This document shows positions 1-8,337 of a DNA stretch of 64,000 bases, piece after piece (the stretch's first letter is position 1; each line of letters starts with the position of its first letter). Source of the DNA: UMGS1387 sp045539625 (lineage in GTDB: Bacteria; Bacillota; Clostridia; Oscillospirales; CAG-382). The stretch is taken from assembly GCA_045539625.1 (NCBI GenBank), contig JAZQFS010000025.1:1-64000 (forward strand), given 5' to 3'. The notes under the pieces were generated by a model. The model was not told the origin of the DNA and made no database searches. It saw only the letters and a list, made by a program, of their open reading frames with translations. The position numbers and the translations under genes are program-made.

Positions 1-206
1 ATTGTGAAAGTTTAGGTCAAGCCTTTTCAAAGGCTTGCGGTTTCCAAAGGCAGAGCCTTGGTCGCCGTCCGCAGACGGCGAAATTCCTTATGCTTCATAA
101 AGCGCAGGAAAGGTGAATTTACCGTCCTTCAAAGGACGGTAAAGAGGAAAACCCTCGCCGGGGGTTTTCCTAAAACGCGAAAAAAACATACTTTTTCAAC
201 AGACTG
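1..206 (-). repeat. 206-bp multi-hairpin interspersed repeat, copy A
   Basis: This stretch is nearly identical, in reverse complement, to 17783-17988. It carries no plausible gene. It consists of consecutive inverted repeats: CAAGCCTTT/AAAGGCTTG near 17-36, a TCGCCGTC/GACGGCGA hairpin near 60-83, an ACCGTCC/GGACGGT palindrome near 120-143 and an AGGAAAACCC/GGGTTTTCCT arm pair near 150-176. The window starts exactly at its ATTGTGAAAG end, so it may extend further left. No transposase is encoded. A non-autonomous repeat or a conserved structured RNA-type element is the inference. Confidence 0.85.
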
Positions 207-207
207 A

Positions 208-244
208 AACTGTCTCTACATCAAGTAAAGACAGTTATTTTTTT
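208..244 (+). terminator. Rho-independent terminator
   Basis: AACTGTCT at 208-215 pairs with AGACAGTT at 229-236, with an inner TAC/GTA extension, and is followed by a T run. The orientation fits a plus-strand gene lying left of the window, with the repeat between that gene and the terminator. Confidence 0.6.
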
Positions 245-254
245 GCATATTCAA

Positions 255-1124
255 TTAAAGAAACGCCATTATATCATCGGGCAAGGGTGCCGATACACAC
301 ATTTTTTCCCCTGTTATGGGGTGAGGAAAGGTAAGCCTTGAGCAATGAAGATGTGCTCTGACATTATCAACAGGATTTCCGTAGAGAAAATCGCCGTAAA
401 TCGGCACGCCGATATGGGACAGGTGAAGCCTTATCTGATGTGTTCTTCCCGTCACGGGAAAAGCACGGACAAGGCTGTGCAAGCCGTCGGGACAAACCCG
501 CTCAAGGCAGTAGTGTGTCAGCGCATATTTGCCGTTATCATCGATTTTTCGCTTTATGACGCTGTCCTCACACCTTGCTATCGGCGCTTCTATACTGCCC
601 TTTTCCTCTTTTGGGATTCCGTCAACAAGTGCCGTGTATTCCTTCTCAATCCTGCCGCACATAAGGCTGTCGGTGAGCCTTTGGGCACTTAATTGATTTC
701 TTGCCACAAGCACAACGCCTGTTGTGTCGCCGTCAAGGCGTGTTATCGCCCGAAAGGTGAAATTTTCACCCCTGTATCTGTACATCACGGCATTTGCCAA
801 AGTATCGCCGTGGTGTCCCTGTGAGGGATGTGTAGGCATCCCCAAAGGCTTATTGACAACGAGAATGCTGTCATCCTCATAAAGCACATCAAGGGGAATA
901 TTGCTTGGCTCAATATTTTCGCTTTTGTCATCGGTACTTTCTACCGTCAGCTCATCCCCCTGTGACAGCACATATCTGACTGTCACCGTTTTGCCGTTCA
1001 CCTTTATTCCGCCGCAGTTTTTCAACCTCGACAAAAGACGTGACGAAAGAGCATATTCCCTGCCGATTATCTGCTTTACGGTTTTGCCGTTATCCTCGGT
1101 CTTTGCCGTATATCTTAAAAGCAT
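255..1124 (-). CDS. RluA-family pseudouridine synthase
   Basis: Predicted rRNA or tRNA pseudouridine synthase of the RluA/RluD class, 289 aa, a normal family length. An S4-type RNA-binding segment spans about residues 15-62 and the catalytic domain follows from about residue 78. The catalytic signature RLDGDTTG places the nucleophilic aspartate at residue 131. The family usually has RLDRDTSG, so Gly follows Asp here instead of Arg. The conserved C-terminal TGRTHQIRLHLSHIG block is present. The start lies 3 bp after the stop of the upstream TIM-barrel-like gene, so the two are probably co-transcribed. The target nucleotide cannot be assigned from sequence. Confidence 0.9.
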   Translation of the reverse strand: MLLRYTAKTEDNGKTVKQIIGREYALSSRLLSRLKNCGGIKVNGKTVTVRYVLSQGDELTVESTDDKSENIEPSNIPLDVLYEDDSILVVNKPLGMPTHPSQGHHGDTLANAVMYRYRGENFTFRAITRLDGDTTGVVLVARNQLSAQRLTDSLMCGRIEKEYTALVDGIPKEEKGSIEAPIARCEDSVIKRKIDDNGKYALTHYCLERVCPDGLHSLVRAFPVTGRTHQIRLHLSHIGVPIYGDFLYGNPVDNVRAHLHCSRLTFPHPITGEKMCVSAPLPDDIMAFL

Positions 1125-1127
1125 TTA

Positions 1128-1985
1128 TCAGTTTTTACCGAAGGCAGTCTGGTTCTGAACAGGGCTGTTTCTTACGCCGAGATTTGCCTTTCTTCCTTCA
1201 AGTGCCGCTATTGATATTTCAATATCCTCACGTGCTTCCGCCTCTGTAAAGCAGCCGCAGGTAATCATATCGCAGTCACGTATTGTTGCCCAGTTGAAGT
1301 TAAGTCCCACAAAAGGTGTGCATCTTCCTGCAGCCATGGGCTTTATTGTCATAACAGGCTTCTTTGCGTTCTGTATAATTCTGTAAACAGATTCAACCTC
1401 AACCTGCATAAGGAAGCCCATACAGTTATAAATCTGTATGTAGGTCTGTATATCATAGCCGTTATTATCGCTGTATACAACAAGCTCGGGCATATGGCAG
1501 GAAAGACCGGGAACCATACCGTTATCACGGATCATCTTGGTATAGTCATCAATTCTGTCCATTGTGCCCGAAAGCTTACTTACCAGCTTTTCGCACGCCG
1601 CATGGTGAATAAGGCAGATATCTGCTCCGAGTTCTTTACTCTCTTTGATTTTAGCCTCAGCCTCACGTCTTGCTTCGGGAGAGTTTTCAACATTGAAGCT
1701 GGGAGTGTCGACAAGAATCATCTTCTTGCCTGTCTTTTCCTGTGCTTCCTGAATTGCTCTGTAAATAACGGGAAGACTGCCGAAAGGACCCATAATTGTA
1801 TCAATACCGTGTTCAAGAAATGCCTTGAACATGGGAACAAGGTGGGTTGTGTCGCTGTGGCGTTCCTTAATCATTTTGTCGGCGGCAGGACCTGTGTGGC
1901 TGTAGCCTGCCATCCAGTTTGTGCCTATAATCATTCTTGAAAGAGAAACATTCTCAACATTTGTTCTTGGAAAAATATAACTCAT
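1128..1985 (-). CDS. conserved protein, TIM-barrel-like, unknown function
   Basis: 285 aa. I do not recognise a named family. The alternating short hydrophobic strands (DTIMGPFG, KMILVDTP, DICLIHHA, PVMTIKPMAAG) and helices resemble a TIM barrel, perhaps distantly like aldo/keto reductases or sugar isomerases. Polar clusters IHHAACEK, GLSCHMPEL and ITCGCFTE could supply metal ligands or catalytic Cys/His. No signal peptide or membrane segment is seen. The chosen ATG has AAAGGG 9 nt upstream; a more upstream in-frame ATG at 1994 would touch the ribosome site. It directly precedes the pseudouridine synthase gene, which gives little hint of its job. Confidence 0.7.
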   Translation of the reverse strand: MSYIFPRTNVENVSLSRMIIGTNWMAGYSHTGPAADKMIKERHSDTTHLVPMFKAFLEHGIDTIMGPFGSLPVIYRAIQEAQEKTGKKMILVDTPSFNVENSPEARREAEAKIKESKELGADICLIHHAACEKLVSKLSGTMDRIDDYTKMIRDNGMVPGLSCHMPELVVYSDNNGYDIQTYIQIYNCMGFLMQVEVESVYRIIQNAKKPVMTIKPMAAGRCTPFVGLNFNWATIRDCDMITCGCFTEAEAREDIEISIAALEGRKANLGVRNSPVQNQTAFGKN

Positions 1986-2084
1986 AATTATCATCCCTTT
2001 ACAATATATTTTTACATATGAACCTTACAGATTTAGTTTAAAGCATATTAATCCAATTGTCAATACATTTTCAGACACTTTTAT

Positions 2085-2113
2085 TTGACAAAACAGACAA
2101 AGAGTGATATACT
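2085..2113 (+). promoter_or_regulatory. sigma-A promoter for mntP
   Basis: TTGACA at 2085-2090, 17-bp spacer, TATACT at 2108-2113. It overlaps the in-frame GTG at 2104, which therefore cannot be the start codon. Confidence 0.85.
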
Positions 2114-2142
2114 GTTGGAAGTTATTTTTGGGAGTGAATACA

Positions 2143-2706
2143 TTGTCAATATTTGAGTTGTTGGTTTTAGCGGTAGTTCTTTCCATGGACGCCTTTGCGG
2201 TTGCAGTTTGCAAGGGACTTGCGCTGTGCAAAATCAAGCTTAAAAACTGCCTGTGGGTTGGTGTGTGGTTTGGTGCTTTTCAGGCATTTATGCCGACGGT
2301 CGGTTATCTTTGTGCCGTCAGATTTGAAAAATACGTACACGCCTTTTCCCATTGGATTGCCTTTGCTCTGCTGTTATTACTTGGAATAAATATGATAAAG
2401 GAAGCTCTCGGCGAAGAAGAAAAGTGCAATATAAGCATCAGCATACGTGAAATGTTTATCCTTGCCGTTGCCACAAGCATTGATGCACTTGCCGCAGGCG
2501 TTTCCTTTGCAATGACGCCTGATTTCAGAATTGTCTACGCCGTTGTTTTTATCGGCATCACCACCTTTATACTGTCGGCAGTCGGTGTAAAAATCGGCAG
2601 CATTTTCGGTACGAAATACAACAGGAAAGCACAGATTACAGGCGGTGCGGTATTGATTCTTTTAGGTGTGAAAATCGTTCTTGAGCACTACGGAATCATA
2701 TTTTAA
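2143..2706 (+). CDS. mntP: putative manganese efflux pump MntP
   Basis: 187 aa, about six hydrophobic segments, matching the MntP (DUF204) family that exports Mn2+. Two internally related halves carry the family aspartate motifs: LSMDAFAVAVCKG near the N terminus and TSIDALAAGVSFA in the second half. The start is TTG at 2143, because GGGAGTG lies 6 nt upstream and the promoter -10 box covers the longer GTG start. The leader is only about 20-25 nt, so the yybP-ykoY manganese riboswitch often seen with this family is absent. Confidence 0.9.
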   Translation: MSIFELLVLAVVLSMDAFAVAVCKGLALCKIKLKNCLWVGVWFGAFQAFMPTVGYLCAVRFEKYVHAFSHWIAFALLLLLGINMIKEALGEEEKCNISISIREMFILAVATSIDALAAGVSFAMTPDFRIVYAVVFIGITTFILSAVGVKIGSIFGTKYNRKAQITGGAVLILLGVKIVLEHYGIIF

Positions 2707-2738
2707 AATGTGACGGTTGAGAGCTTTTTTTCCTGCTC

Positions 2739-2775
2739 CAAGCCTTTGAAAAGGCTTGACCTAAACTTTCACAAT
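2739..2775 (+). repeat. fragment of the 206-bp repeat
   Basis: 37 bp identical to the terminal hairpin end of the copy at 17783-17988, including the CAAGCCTTT/AAAGGCTTG stem and the ACTTTCACAAT end. Similarity continues weakly past it (GTTTTGAGACAAG against GTTTTTGCGACAAG). It sits between the mntP stop and its terminator, so it is transcribed in the mntP 3' region. Confidence 0.85.
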
Positions 2776-2793
2776 GGTTTTGAGACAAGCTCC

Positions 2794-2819
2794 GAGCTGC
2801 ATTTTGCAGCTCTTTTTTT
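2794..2819 (+). terminator. terminator after mntP
   Basis: GAGCTGC at 2794-2800 pairs with GCAGCTC at 2806-2812, followed by a run of T. Confidence 0.85.
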
Positions 2820-2831
2820 ATTTACAGAACA

Positions 2832-2865
2832 CAAAAAACTGCCCTCACCGTTTGGCAAAGGCAGT
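2832..2865 (-). terminator. terminator after the isomerase-like gene
   Basis: On the minus strand ACTGCC (2865-2860) pairs with GGCAGT (2843-2838) and is followed by a T run. The loop is long, 16 nt. Confidence 0.65.
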
Positions 2866-2874
2866 AAATTCTCA

Positions 2875-4320
2875 TTATTTTACAATTACGCAGGGAATAT
2901 CAAGAACATCTGCAATCTTCTTGATTGTTTGTGCCTTATGACCTACACCGAGTGCATAGTGATGTGTCGGTCCTTCCATTACCCACTTTTTAATAAACGT
3001 CTTTGTATCGGGCTCGAAAAAACCTCTTGTGTTGGTGTTGCCTGTGGGAGGAATTGCACCCTTCTTTGAAATACCCTCTCCCACAACAAACTTAAACTTT
3101 CCGTCCGCTGTCTGGGTTATTCCCAGCATGGTGATAGGTCCTTCCTTGATTTTGAACTCTACAGATGCACCGCTTCCCGGCTTTCCGTGGAACTTCTTAA
3201 GTGAACGAAGTATGGGTTTGCCTTCGGCAATTGCAAGGTGGTGAGGACCGTCATGTCCCACAAGTATAAAATCTTCACGGAAATCAAAGGGATGAAGCTC
3301 TGCAAAGCTTCCGCCGATACCCATTCTGTCCATAATAAGCATTGCAATACAGGTCTTTATATCAAATTCGCCGCACATGGGAACACCCTTTGCATTGAGT
3401 ACCGAATTTCCAACAATAAAGGTTGTTGCCACCGTTCTTGCAAGGCTTCCTTCTTTGCCCTCGTAATAATATGCAAGTCCCGTAAGGTTATGCTTTTCAA
3501 CAAATCTGTCAAGGGCTGCCGCCGTCTTTGCCGACTGATACTTATCGGCATCGGTAAGCTTTGATGTAACAGGATCGCTGACAGGCTCGGGACAGTCAAA
3601 TTCTTCATCTATAAGCTTTATTCTTTCTTGTATTTCTTCATCGGTAACCTTTTCGTACTCTTCAAGCACATCGTCAATTTCAAGCAGCGGTACGTGAACA
3701 CCGAAAGCCGAGCTTACCGCCGTCGGATCTGCGTGCATATCGTACATTGCCTCGAGGGTATGTCCCATAAGTCCCATACGTGCTCCGTTAAGGGAGTGGA
3801 GAACCTTGGCAATTGTACACCATTCGGCAACATCCTCCTTTGCCTTATCATCGCCGTAAAGACAGCCTATTATAACGTCCTGTACCTTTTTGCCAAGTCT
3901 GTTGGCAACGCCGATAAATTCAGGAACAGAGCAGATATTGTCATTTTCCAGCTGCATAAAGGTAGACGCCTTACTGTAATCAAGTCCTTCTCTCGGCTGA
4001 AGGGCAATAAGCACAACAGGCTTTGTACAGTTTCTTATAATGGGAGCAAAAACGCTGCTTGTTGCATATGTAATCATATTGCACAATATAATATCTGCGC
4101 CGCTTCCGTTGATTTTTTCGGCAACCTCATACGCCTTCTCACTGCTGTCAACCATACCGAAGTCTTTTACTTCAACACCGTTTTCCTTTACCATTGAAAT
4201 AAAATCGCCGTGAAATTTGTAAAAATTATCGTAAAGTCCCTCAAACTGCTTATCGTAGGTTGAGTGGGATACCATAAAAGTGGCAATTGTTGCTGTAGGT
4301 ATTACCTTTCTTTGTATCAT
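2875..4320 (-). CDS. L-arabinose/L-fucose isomerase-superfamily protein
   Basis: 481 aa, close to the usual AraA length of about 500 aa. The N-terminal part has a Rossmann-like architecture (SGADIILCNMITYATSS, KPVVLIALQP) typical of the L-arabinose/L-fucose isomerase fold. The central GARMGLMGHTLEAMYDM segment resembles the AraA substrate region, and late Glu/His residues (CGEFDIKTC, GHDGPHHLAIAEG, THHYALGVGH) are plausible metal ligands. The exact sugar is unknown. It is transcribed divergently from an AraC-family regulator across 124 bp, a standard layout for an inducible sugar gene. A terminator follows. It could act on another aldose/ketose pair or be a non-isomerase relative. Confidence 0.7.
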   Translation of the reverse strand: MIQRKVIPTATIATFMVSHSTYDKQFEGLYDNFYKFHGDFISMVKENGVEVKDFGMVDSSEKAYEVAEKINGSGADIILCNMITYATSSVFAPIIRNCTKPVVLIALQPREGLDYSKASTFMQLENDNICSVPEFIGVANRLGKKVQDVIIGCLYGDDKAKEDVAEWCTIAKVLHSLNGARMGLMGHTLEAMYDMHADPTAVSSAFGVHVPLLEIDDVLEEYEKVTDEEIQERIKLIDEEFDCPEPVSDPVTSKLTDADKYQSAKTAAALDRFVEKHNLTGLAYYYEGKEGSLARTVATTFIVGNSVLNAKGVPMCGEFDIKTCIAMLIMDRMGIGGSFAELHPFDFREDFILVGHDGPHHLAIAEGKPILRSLKKFHGKPGSGASVEFKIKEGPITMLGITQTADGKFKFVVGEGISKKGAIPPTGNTNTRGFFEPDTKTFIKKWVMEGPTHHYALGVGHKAQTIKKIADVLDIPCVIVK

Positions 4321-4356
4321 TACAAAACAACTCCTTTTATTTTCATATAATATGTA

Positions 4357-4384
4357 TTGATTTTAGCACAAATTATGATATAAT
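4357..4384 (+). promoter_or_regulatory. candidate promoter for the first AraC regulator
   Basis: TTGATT at 4357-4362, 16-bp spacer, TATAAT at 4379-4384. It lies in the 124-bp divergent gap shared with the isomerase-like gene, so a regulator bound here could affect both. Confidence 0.5.
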
Positions 4385-4444
4385 CAATGTTACAATTAAA
4401 GATGAATTTGTCATTTTCAAAGATTTTTTGGAGGTGAATATAAT

Positions 4445-5299
4445 TTGACGGAGGTTTCATTTAACGAAATTAAGCCCTTTGTCAGATATTCAAGAGAGCT
4501 TGACAAGGATATTTACAAACACGGGCATCTTATCTGCGCATACGATTCAAGACTGCTTTACTGCACAGGCGGACAAGGAAAAATCACGGTGGACGGCAAG
4601 GACTACTCTGTTAAATCGGGAATGTTATTTATATGGAAGGGCGGTATTCCCTACAAATATGTTATACAAGAAAACAGAGATATGAAGTTTATTGCCCTCA
4701 ACTTTGACTTTATGTATGACAAAAGCAATCTGTCTGTTCCCATTCCGCCATACAAGGCTGACTGTTTCATCAAGGAGCAGATGACAGAGAATTTTTCATT
4801 TTGTGACTGTCCTATCTTCAACTCTCCCGTTATCATCTCGGACGGCTCGGCTTTTCATTCAAAGCTCATTGAAATAAACCGTGAGTTTACATACAAAAAA
4901 GGCTTCTACCGTCTTCGTATGAGTGCCTTGCTTGCCGAAATTCTGTGTGACGTTGTTTCTTTTTTCTCAGACACTTCGTCTCAGGGCAACAAAACCGTGG
5001 ACAGCATTATTTCTTATATGAAGCAAAATCTTTCTGACAATCTGTCAAACGACCTTCTCGGCAAAATCTTCAAATATCACCCGAACTATATCAATCAGCT
5101 GTTTGTGCTTCACACAGGCAAAAGCGTGCACAAGTATCTTTCAGACCTTCGTCTGACAAAATCAATGGAGCTTCTGCAGGGTACAAATCTGTCCCTGGAG
5201 GAAATATGCATTATGTGCGGATACGGCAATCTTCCTCATTTTTCCAAGGCTTTCAAAAAGAAAACAGGTTATCCGCCGTCAGCCTTTAGACTGATGTAG
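4445..5299 (+). CDS. AraC-family transcriptional regulator
   Basis: 284 aa. An N-terminal cupin-like sensor (CTGGQGKITVDGKDYSVKSG at about residues 39-58) is followed by a C-terminal double helix-turn-helix DNA-binding domain at about residues 190-284, ending with the hallmark CGYGNLPHFSKAFKKKTGYP. The start is TTG, with GGAGGTG 8 nt upstream. It diverges from the isomerase-like gene and probably controls it in response to a sugar. Its last 21 bp overlap, tail to tail, the end of another AraC regulator on the opposite strand. The effector is unknown. Confidence 0.9.
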   Translation: MTEVSFNEIKPFVRYSRELDKDIYKHGHLICAYDSRLLYCTGGQGKITVDGKDYSVKSGMLFIWKGGIPYKYVIQENRDMKFIALNFDFMYDKSNLSVPIPPYKADCFIKEQMTENFSFCDCPIFNSPVIISDGSAFHSKLIEINREFTYKKGFYRLRMSALLAEILCDVVSFFSDTSSQGNKTVDSIISYMKQNLSDNLSNDLLGKIFKYHPNYINQLFVLHTGKSVHKYLSDLRLTKSMELLQGTNLSLEEICIMCGYGNLPHFSKAFKKKTGYPPSAFRLM

Positions 5300-6100
5300 T
5301 GAGGTATTCTTTCTGAAATCCGTGGGAGAGATTCCTGTTTCTTCACGGAACTTTCGTGAAAAATTGGAGCTGTCGCAAAAGCCGCATTCACCTGCAACGG
5401 CTGATACATCCATATCGGTTTTGGCAAGAAGCTTTTTGGCGTTTGCTATTCTGCAGGACAAAAGATAATTCATCAGCGAATAGCCCGTCACCTTTTTAAA
5501 AAGGTGGCACAGATAATAGCCGCTTATGTTATAGGTTTCCGACAAAGCCGATATTGTGTACTTTTCACCGCAGTTTTTCTGAAAAAGGCTCTGTATGTCA
5601 CGAACAAGCCCCAAAGATGCGTCACCCGTATGTGAGAACATATCGCCCTCAAGGCGGTAAAGCTCAACCAGAATCTGTTTTAAGTACATATCAAGCAAAA
5701 CGCCGCAATACTCCTTCTGATAAGTAAATTCACTTAAGATTTTGCTGAAAAGGCTGTCAAAAACCTCACAGGATTGCGAAACATCAACTGCATGCACAAA
5801 GCTTTCGGGACGGTTTGTCAGCACCGAGTAAAGCATATAATCCTCGTCGCTGTCACCGTAAATGTCGGGCTTTAAGCGAAGTGTATATCTTTTATAATCA
5901 TCGCTTTCAACGGTAACCGAATGCTTTTCATATCGGCTGATTATTATCAGGTGTCCCTTTGACACGCTGTACTGCTTTGCACCCACGGTTATTTTAGCCC
6001 TGCCGTCGGTGACGTAGAACATCTCGTGGCAGTCGTGGTAATGACGTGAGAAATGTGCCGTTGCATCGGAAAACTTTGCAGACAGTATACTGCTTTTCAT
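5279..6100 (-). CDS. AraC-family transcriptional regulator
   Basis: 273 aa. The N-terminal cupin domain carries a HYHDCHEMFYV His-rich strand and GHLIIISRYEKHSV, typical of sugar-sensing AraC proteins. The C-terminal HTH pair (about residues 170-265) ends with CGFCDSSNFSRKFREETGIS. It faces away from the ene-reductase operon that starts at 6258 and likely regulates it. It is not a recent duplicate of the neighbouring AraC gene, since the two proteins differ throughout. The 3' ends overlap by 21 bp, so read-through or duplex RNA between the two messages is possible. Confidence 0.9.
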   Translation of the reverse strand: MKSSILSAKFSDATAHFSRHYHDCHEMFYVTDGRAKITVGAKQYSVSKGHLIIISRYEKHSVTVESDDYKRYTLRLKPDIYGDSDEDYMLYSVLTNRPESFVHAVDVSQSCEVFDSLFSKILSEFTYQKEYCGVLLDMYLKQILVELYRLEGDMFSHTGDASLGLVRDIQSLFQKNCGEKYTISALSETYNISGYYLCHLFKKVTGYSLMNYLLSCRIANAKKLLAKTDMDVSAVAGECGFCDSSNFSRKFREETGISPTDFRKNTSLHQSKG

Positions 6101-6136
6101 TTTTCAATCTCCCTTCACGGTAATGCTTGTGCAACC

Positions 6137-6164
6137 ATTATATCACATTTTTCAAAAAAAGCAA
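6137..6164 (-). promoter_or_regulatory. candidate promoter for the second AraC regulator
   Basis: On the minus strand, TTGCTT (6164-6159), 16-bp spacer, TATAAT (6142-6137). The -35 is weak, the -10 is perfect. Confidence 0.45.
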
Positions 6165-6193
6165 GATTTACATAAAAAGAGACAAGATATTTA

Positions 6194-6222
6194 TTGAAAT
6201 TTCCGATTGCTTTATTTATAAT
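6194..6222 (+). promoter_or_regulatory. sigma-A promoter for the ene-reductase operon
   Basis: TTGAAA at 6194-6199, 17-bp spacer, TATAAT at 6217-6222, about 36 bp before the start codon. It is back to back with the AraC promoter at 6137-6164. Confidence 0.75.
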
Positions 6223-6257
6223 AATAACAAGAAAACTAAAGACGAGGAGTTTTTTAC

Positions 6258-7580
6258 ATGGTAAGAAAGGTTTACACATCCAAAGAAGAATTTTTCTCAC
6301 AGAAAGAACAGCTCGGCTCAGCACTCCCCTACAGCGAAGATGTGAGTGTTCTTGCAAAGAGCGAAGAAATATGCGGTAAAACAATTCACAACCGTCTTGT
6401 ATGCCAGGCTATGGAAGGCTGTGACGGCACAAAGGACGGCAGTCCCGATGTTCTCACAAAAAGACGTTATGAAAGATTTGCCATGGGCGGTGCAGGTCTT
6501 ATATGGTTTGAAGCAACAGCCGTAATGCCCGAAGCAAGAGCAAATCCAAGACAGCTTTATATAAATGAAGGCAACCTTGATGACTACAAAAGAGAGGTTG
6601 AGTCCATAAAGGAAACAGCCATGAAGGAAAACGGTTACGAGCCCGTAATCATTATGCAGGCAACCCATTCGGGACGCTACAGCAAGCCTGAAGGCGTACC
6701 TGCTCCCATCATTGCTTACAACAATCCCATTTTTGAAAAGGACAATCCCATTTCAAAGGACAGAATCGTAACAGACGATTATCTTGACAGAGTGGGAGAA
6801 GCACTGGTAAATGGCAGTATCTTAGCTGAAAAAGCAGGCTTTGACGGCGTTGACATAAAGTGCTGTCACAGATACCTCAACTGCGAGCTTCTTTCGGCTT
6901 ACACAAGAGAAGGCAGATACGGCGGCGAGTCGGTAGAAAACAGAACAAGGCTTCTTCGTGAAAGCGTTGAGGGTGCTGTTCAGAGCTGCTCAAAGAACTT
7001 TATTGTTTCCACCCGTCTCAATGCTTACGACGGTTTTCCCTATCCTTACGGCTTCGGTGTAAAAAATGACGGAAGTCTTGATTTTGCTCCCCAAGAGCCC
7101 ATATGGCTTGTGGGCAAGCTCAAGGAAAGCGGAATGAAGCTTATCAACATTACAATGGGCAATCCTTACTTCAATCCTCATGTAAACCGTCCCTTTGCAA
7201 ACGGTCCTTACGAAGATTCCGAGCATCCCCTTTCGGGCGTTGAAAGAATGCTTGAAGGAACAGCCCTTCTCAAAGAAGCTCACCCTGATATGAAGATTAT
7301 CTGCTCAGCTCTTTCATTCCTCGGCACAGTTTCTCCCAACGTAGTTGCCTCCTACATTGCAGACGGCAAATTTGACTTTGCAGGCTACGGCAGAACAATT
7401 TTTGCATATCCCGATTTTGCAAAGGATATTATAAAGAACGGCGAGCTTGACAAAAACAAGATTTGCATTGCCTGCTCAAAGTGTACGGAGGTTATGCGTG
7501 CAGGAAGCACACCGGGTTGCGTAATCCGTGACAAGGACGTTTATATGCCTCTTTACAAAGAGTATTGTATGAAAAAGTAA
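6258..7580 (+). CDS. Old Yellow Enzyme-family NADH:flavin oxidoreductase, iron-sulfur type
   Basis: 440 aa, FMN-binding TIM barrel of the OYE / 2,4-dienoyl-CoA reductase family, which reduces activated C=C bonds. Visible family motifs are HNRLVCQAMEG, QATHSGRYSKP and a CHRYLNCELLSAYTREGRYG block corresponding to the usual CHGYL..FLSP..N.R.D.YGGS. Near the C terminus, CIACSKC plus a Cys 12 positions later resembles the 4Fe-4S site of dienoyl-CoA reductase, but with C-x2-C-x2-C instead of C-x2-C-x3-C. The FAD/NADPH half of the roughly 650-aa enzymes is missing. GAGGAG precedes the ATG. First gene of an operon with an SDR and an FAD reductase. Confidence 0.85.
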   Translation: MVRKVYTSKEEFFSQKEQLGSALPYSEDVSVLAKSEEICGKTIHNRLVCQAMEGCDGTKDGSPDVLTKRRYERFAMGGAGLIWFEATAVMPEARANPRQLYINEGNLDDYKREVESIKETAMKENGYEPVIIMQATHSGRYSKPEGVPAPIIAYNNPIFEKDNPISKDRIVTDDYLDRVGEALVNGSILAEKAGFDGVDIKCCHRYLNCELLSAYTREGRYGGESVENRTRLLRESVEGAVQSCSKNFIVSTRLNAYDGFPYPYGFGVKNDGSLDFAPQEPIWLVGKLKESGMKLINITMGNPYFNPHVNRPFANGPYEDSEHPLSGVERMLEGTALLKEAHPDMKIICSALSFLGTVSPNVVASYIADGKFDFAGYGRTIFAYPDFAKDIIKNGELDKNKICIACSKCTEVMRAGSTPGCVIRDKDVYMPLYKEYCMKK

Positions 7581-7602
7581 TAACGAAAGGAAAATAAAGA
7601 CT

Positions 7603-8337
7603 ATGAAAACAGCAATTGTAACAGGCGTTGCAGGCGGTATTGGCTTTGCAACAGCAAAAATGATGTTGGAAAACGGCTTTGCCGTAGTGGGAATGGACGT
7701 TGTTCCCGAAATGAGAGAGCCTCTTGCAGGAGAATTTATATACGTTCAGGGAGACCTGAGCAAGGCTTGTGACAGAGAAAACCTTGTAAACAAAGCAATA
7801 GAAAAGTACGGCAAGATTGATGCACTTATAAATGTTGCAGGTGTTGCTCCCAAGGTAAGAGCTGATATTTTGGAGATGACCGAAGAAAGCTATGACTTTG
7901 TTATGGGCATCAACACCAAGGGAACTCTCTTCCTTACCCAGCTTGTTGCCAACAAAATGAAGGAAAACGAAGGCGAAAACAAGGGTACTATCGTAAACAT
8001 TTCCTCTATGTCCGCATACACCTCCTCCACAAGCAGAGGTGAATACTGCATTTCAAAGGCAGGCGTTTCCATGATCACAAAGCTCTTTGCCGACAGACTT
8101 GCAGAATACGGCATTATGGTTAACGAAATAAGACCGGGTATCATTATGACAGGTATGACAAGCACCGTAAAGCAGAAGTACGACAACCTTATTGAAGGCG
8201 GTCTTCTTCCCATAAAGCGTTGGGGAAAACCCGAAGACATTGCAAGTGCCGTGCTCAAGCTTTCAGACGGCTCACTTCCCTACATCACAGGTCAGAGCCT
8301 TGACGTAGACGGCGGCTTCCACATTCAGCGTCTTTAA
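7603..8337 (+). CDS. short-chain dehydrogenase/reductase (SDR)
   Basis: 244 aa, classical NAD(P)-dependent SDR. The cofactor motif TGVAGGIG is at residues 8-15, the NAG-like motif is NVAG, the catalytic Ser lies in NISSMSAYTSS and the catalytic YxxxK is YCISK. The late DVDGGF motif matches FabG-like enzymes. It lies 22 bp after the ene-reductase gene. An alcohol/ketone interconversion in the same pathway is the natural reading, but the substrate is not evident. Confidence 0.9.
   Translation: MKTAIVTGVAGGIGFATAKMMLENGFAVVGMDVVPEMREPLAGEFIYVQGDLSKACDRENLVNKAIEKYGKIDALINVAGVAPKVRADILEMTEESYDFVMGINTKGTLFLTQLVANKMKENEGENKGTIVNISSMSAYTSSTSRGEYCISKAGVSMITKLFADRLAEYGIMVNEIRPGIIMTGMTSTVKQKYDNLIEGGLLPIKRWGKPEDIASAVLKLSDGSLPYITGQSLDVDGGFHIQRL

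Noticed and set aside
2104..2142. Upstream GTG start for mntP
   Set aside because: The GTG lies within the promoter spacer; the TTG at 2143 has a proper ribosome site.
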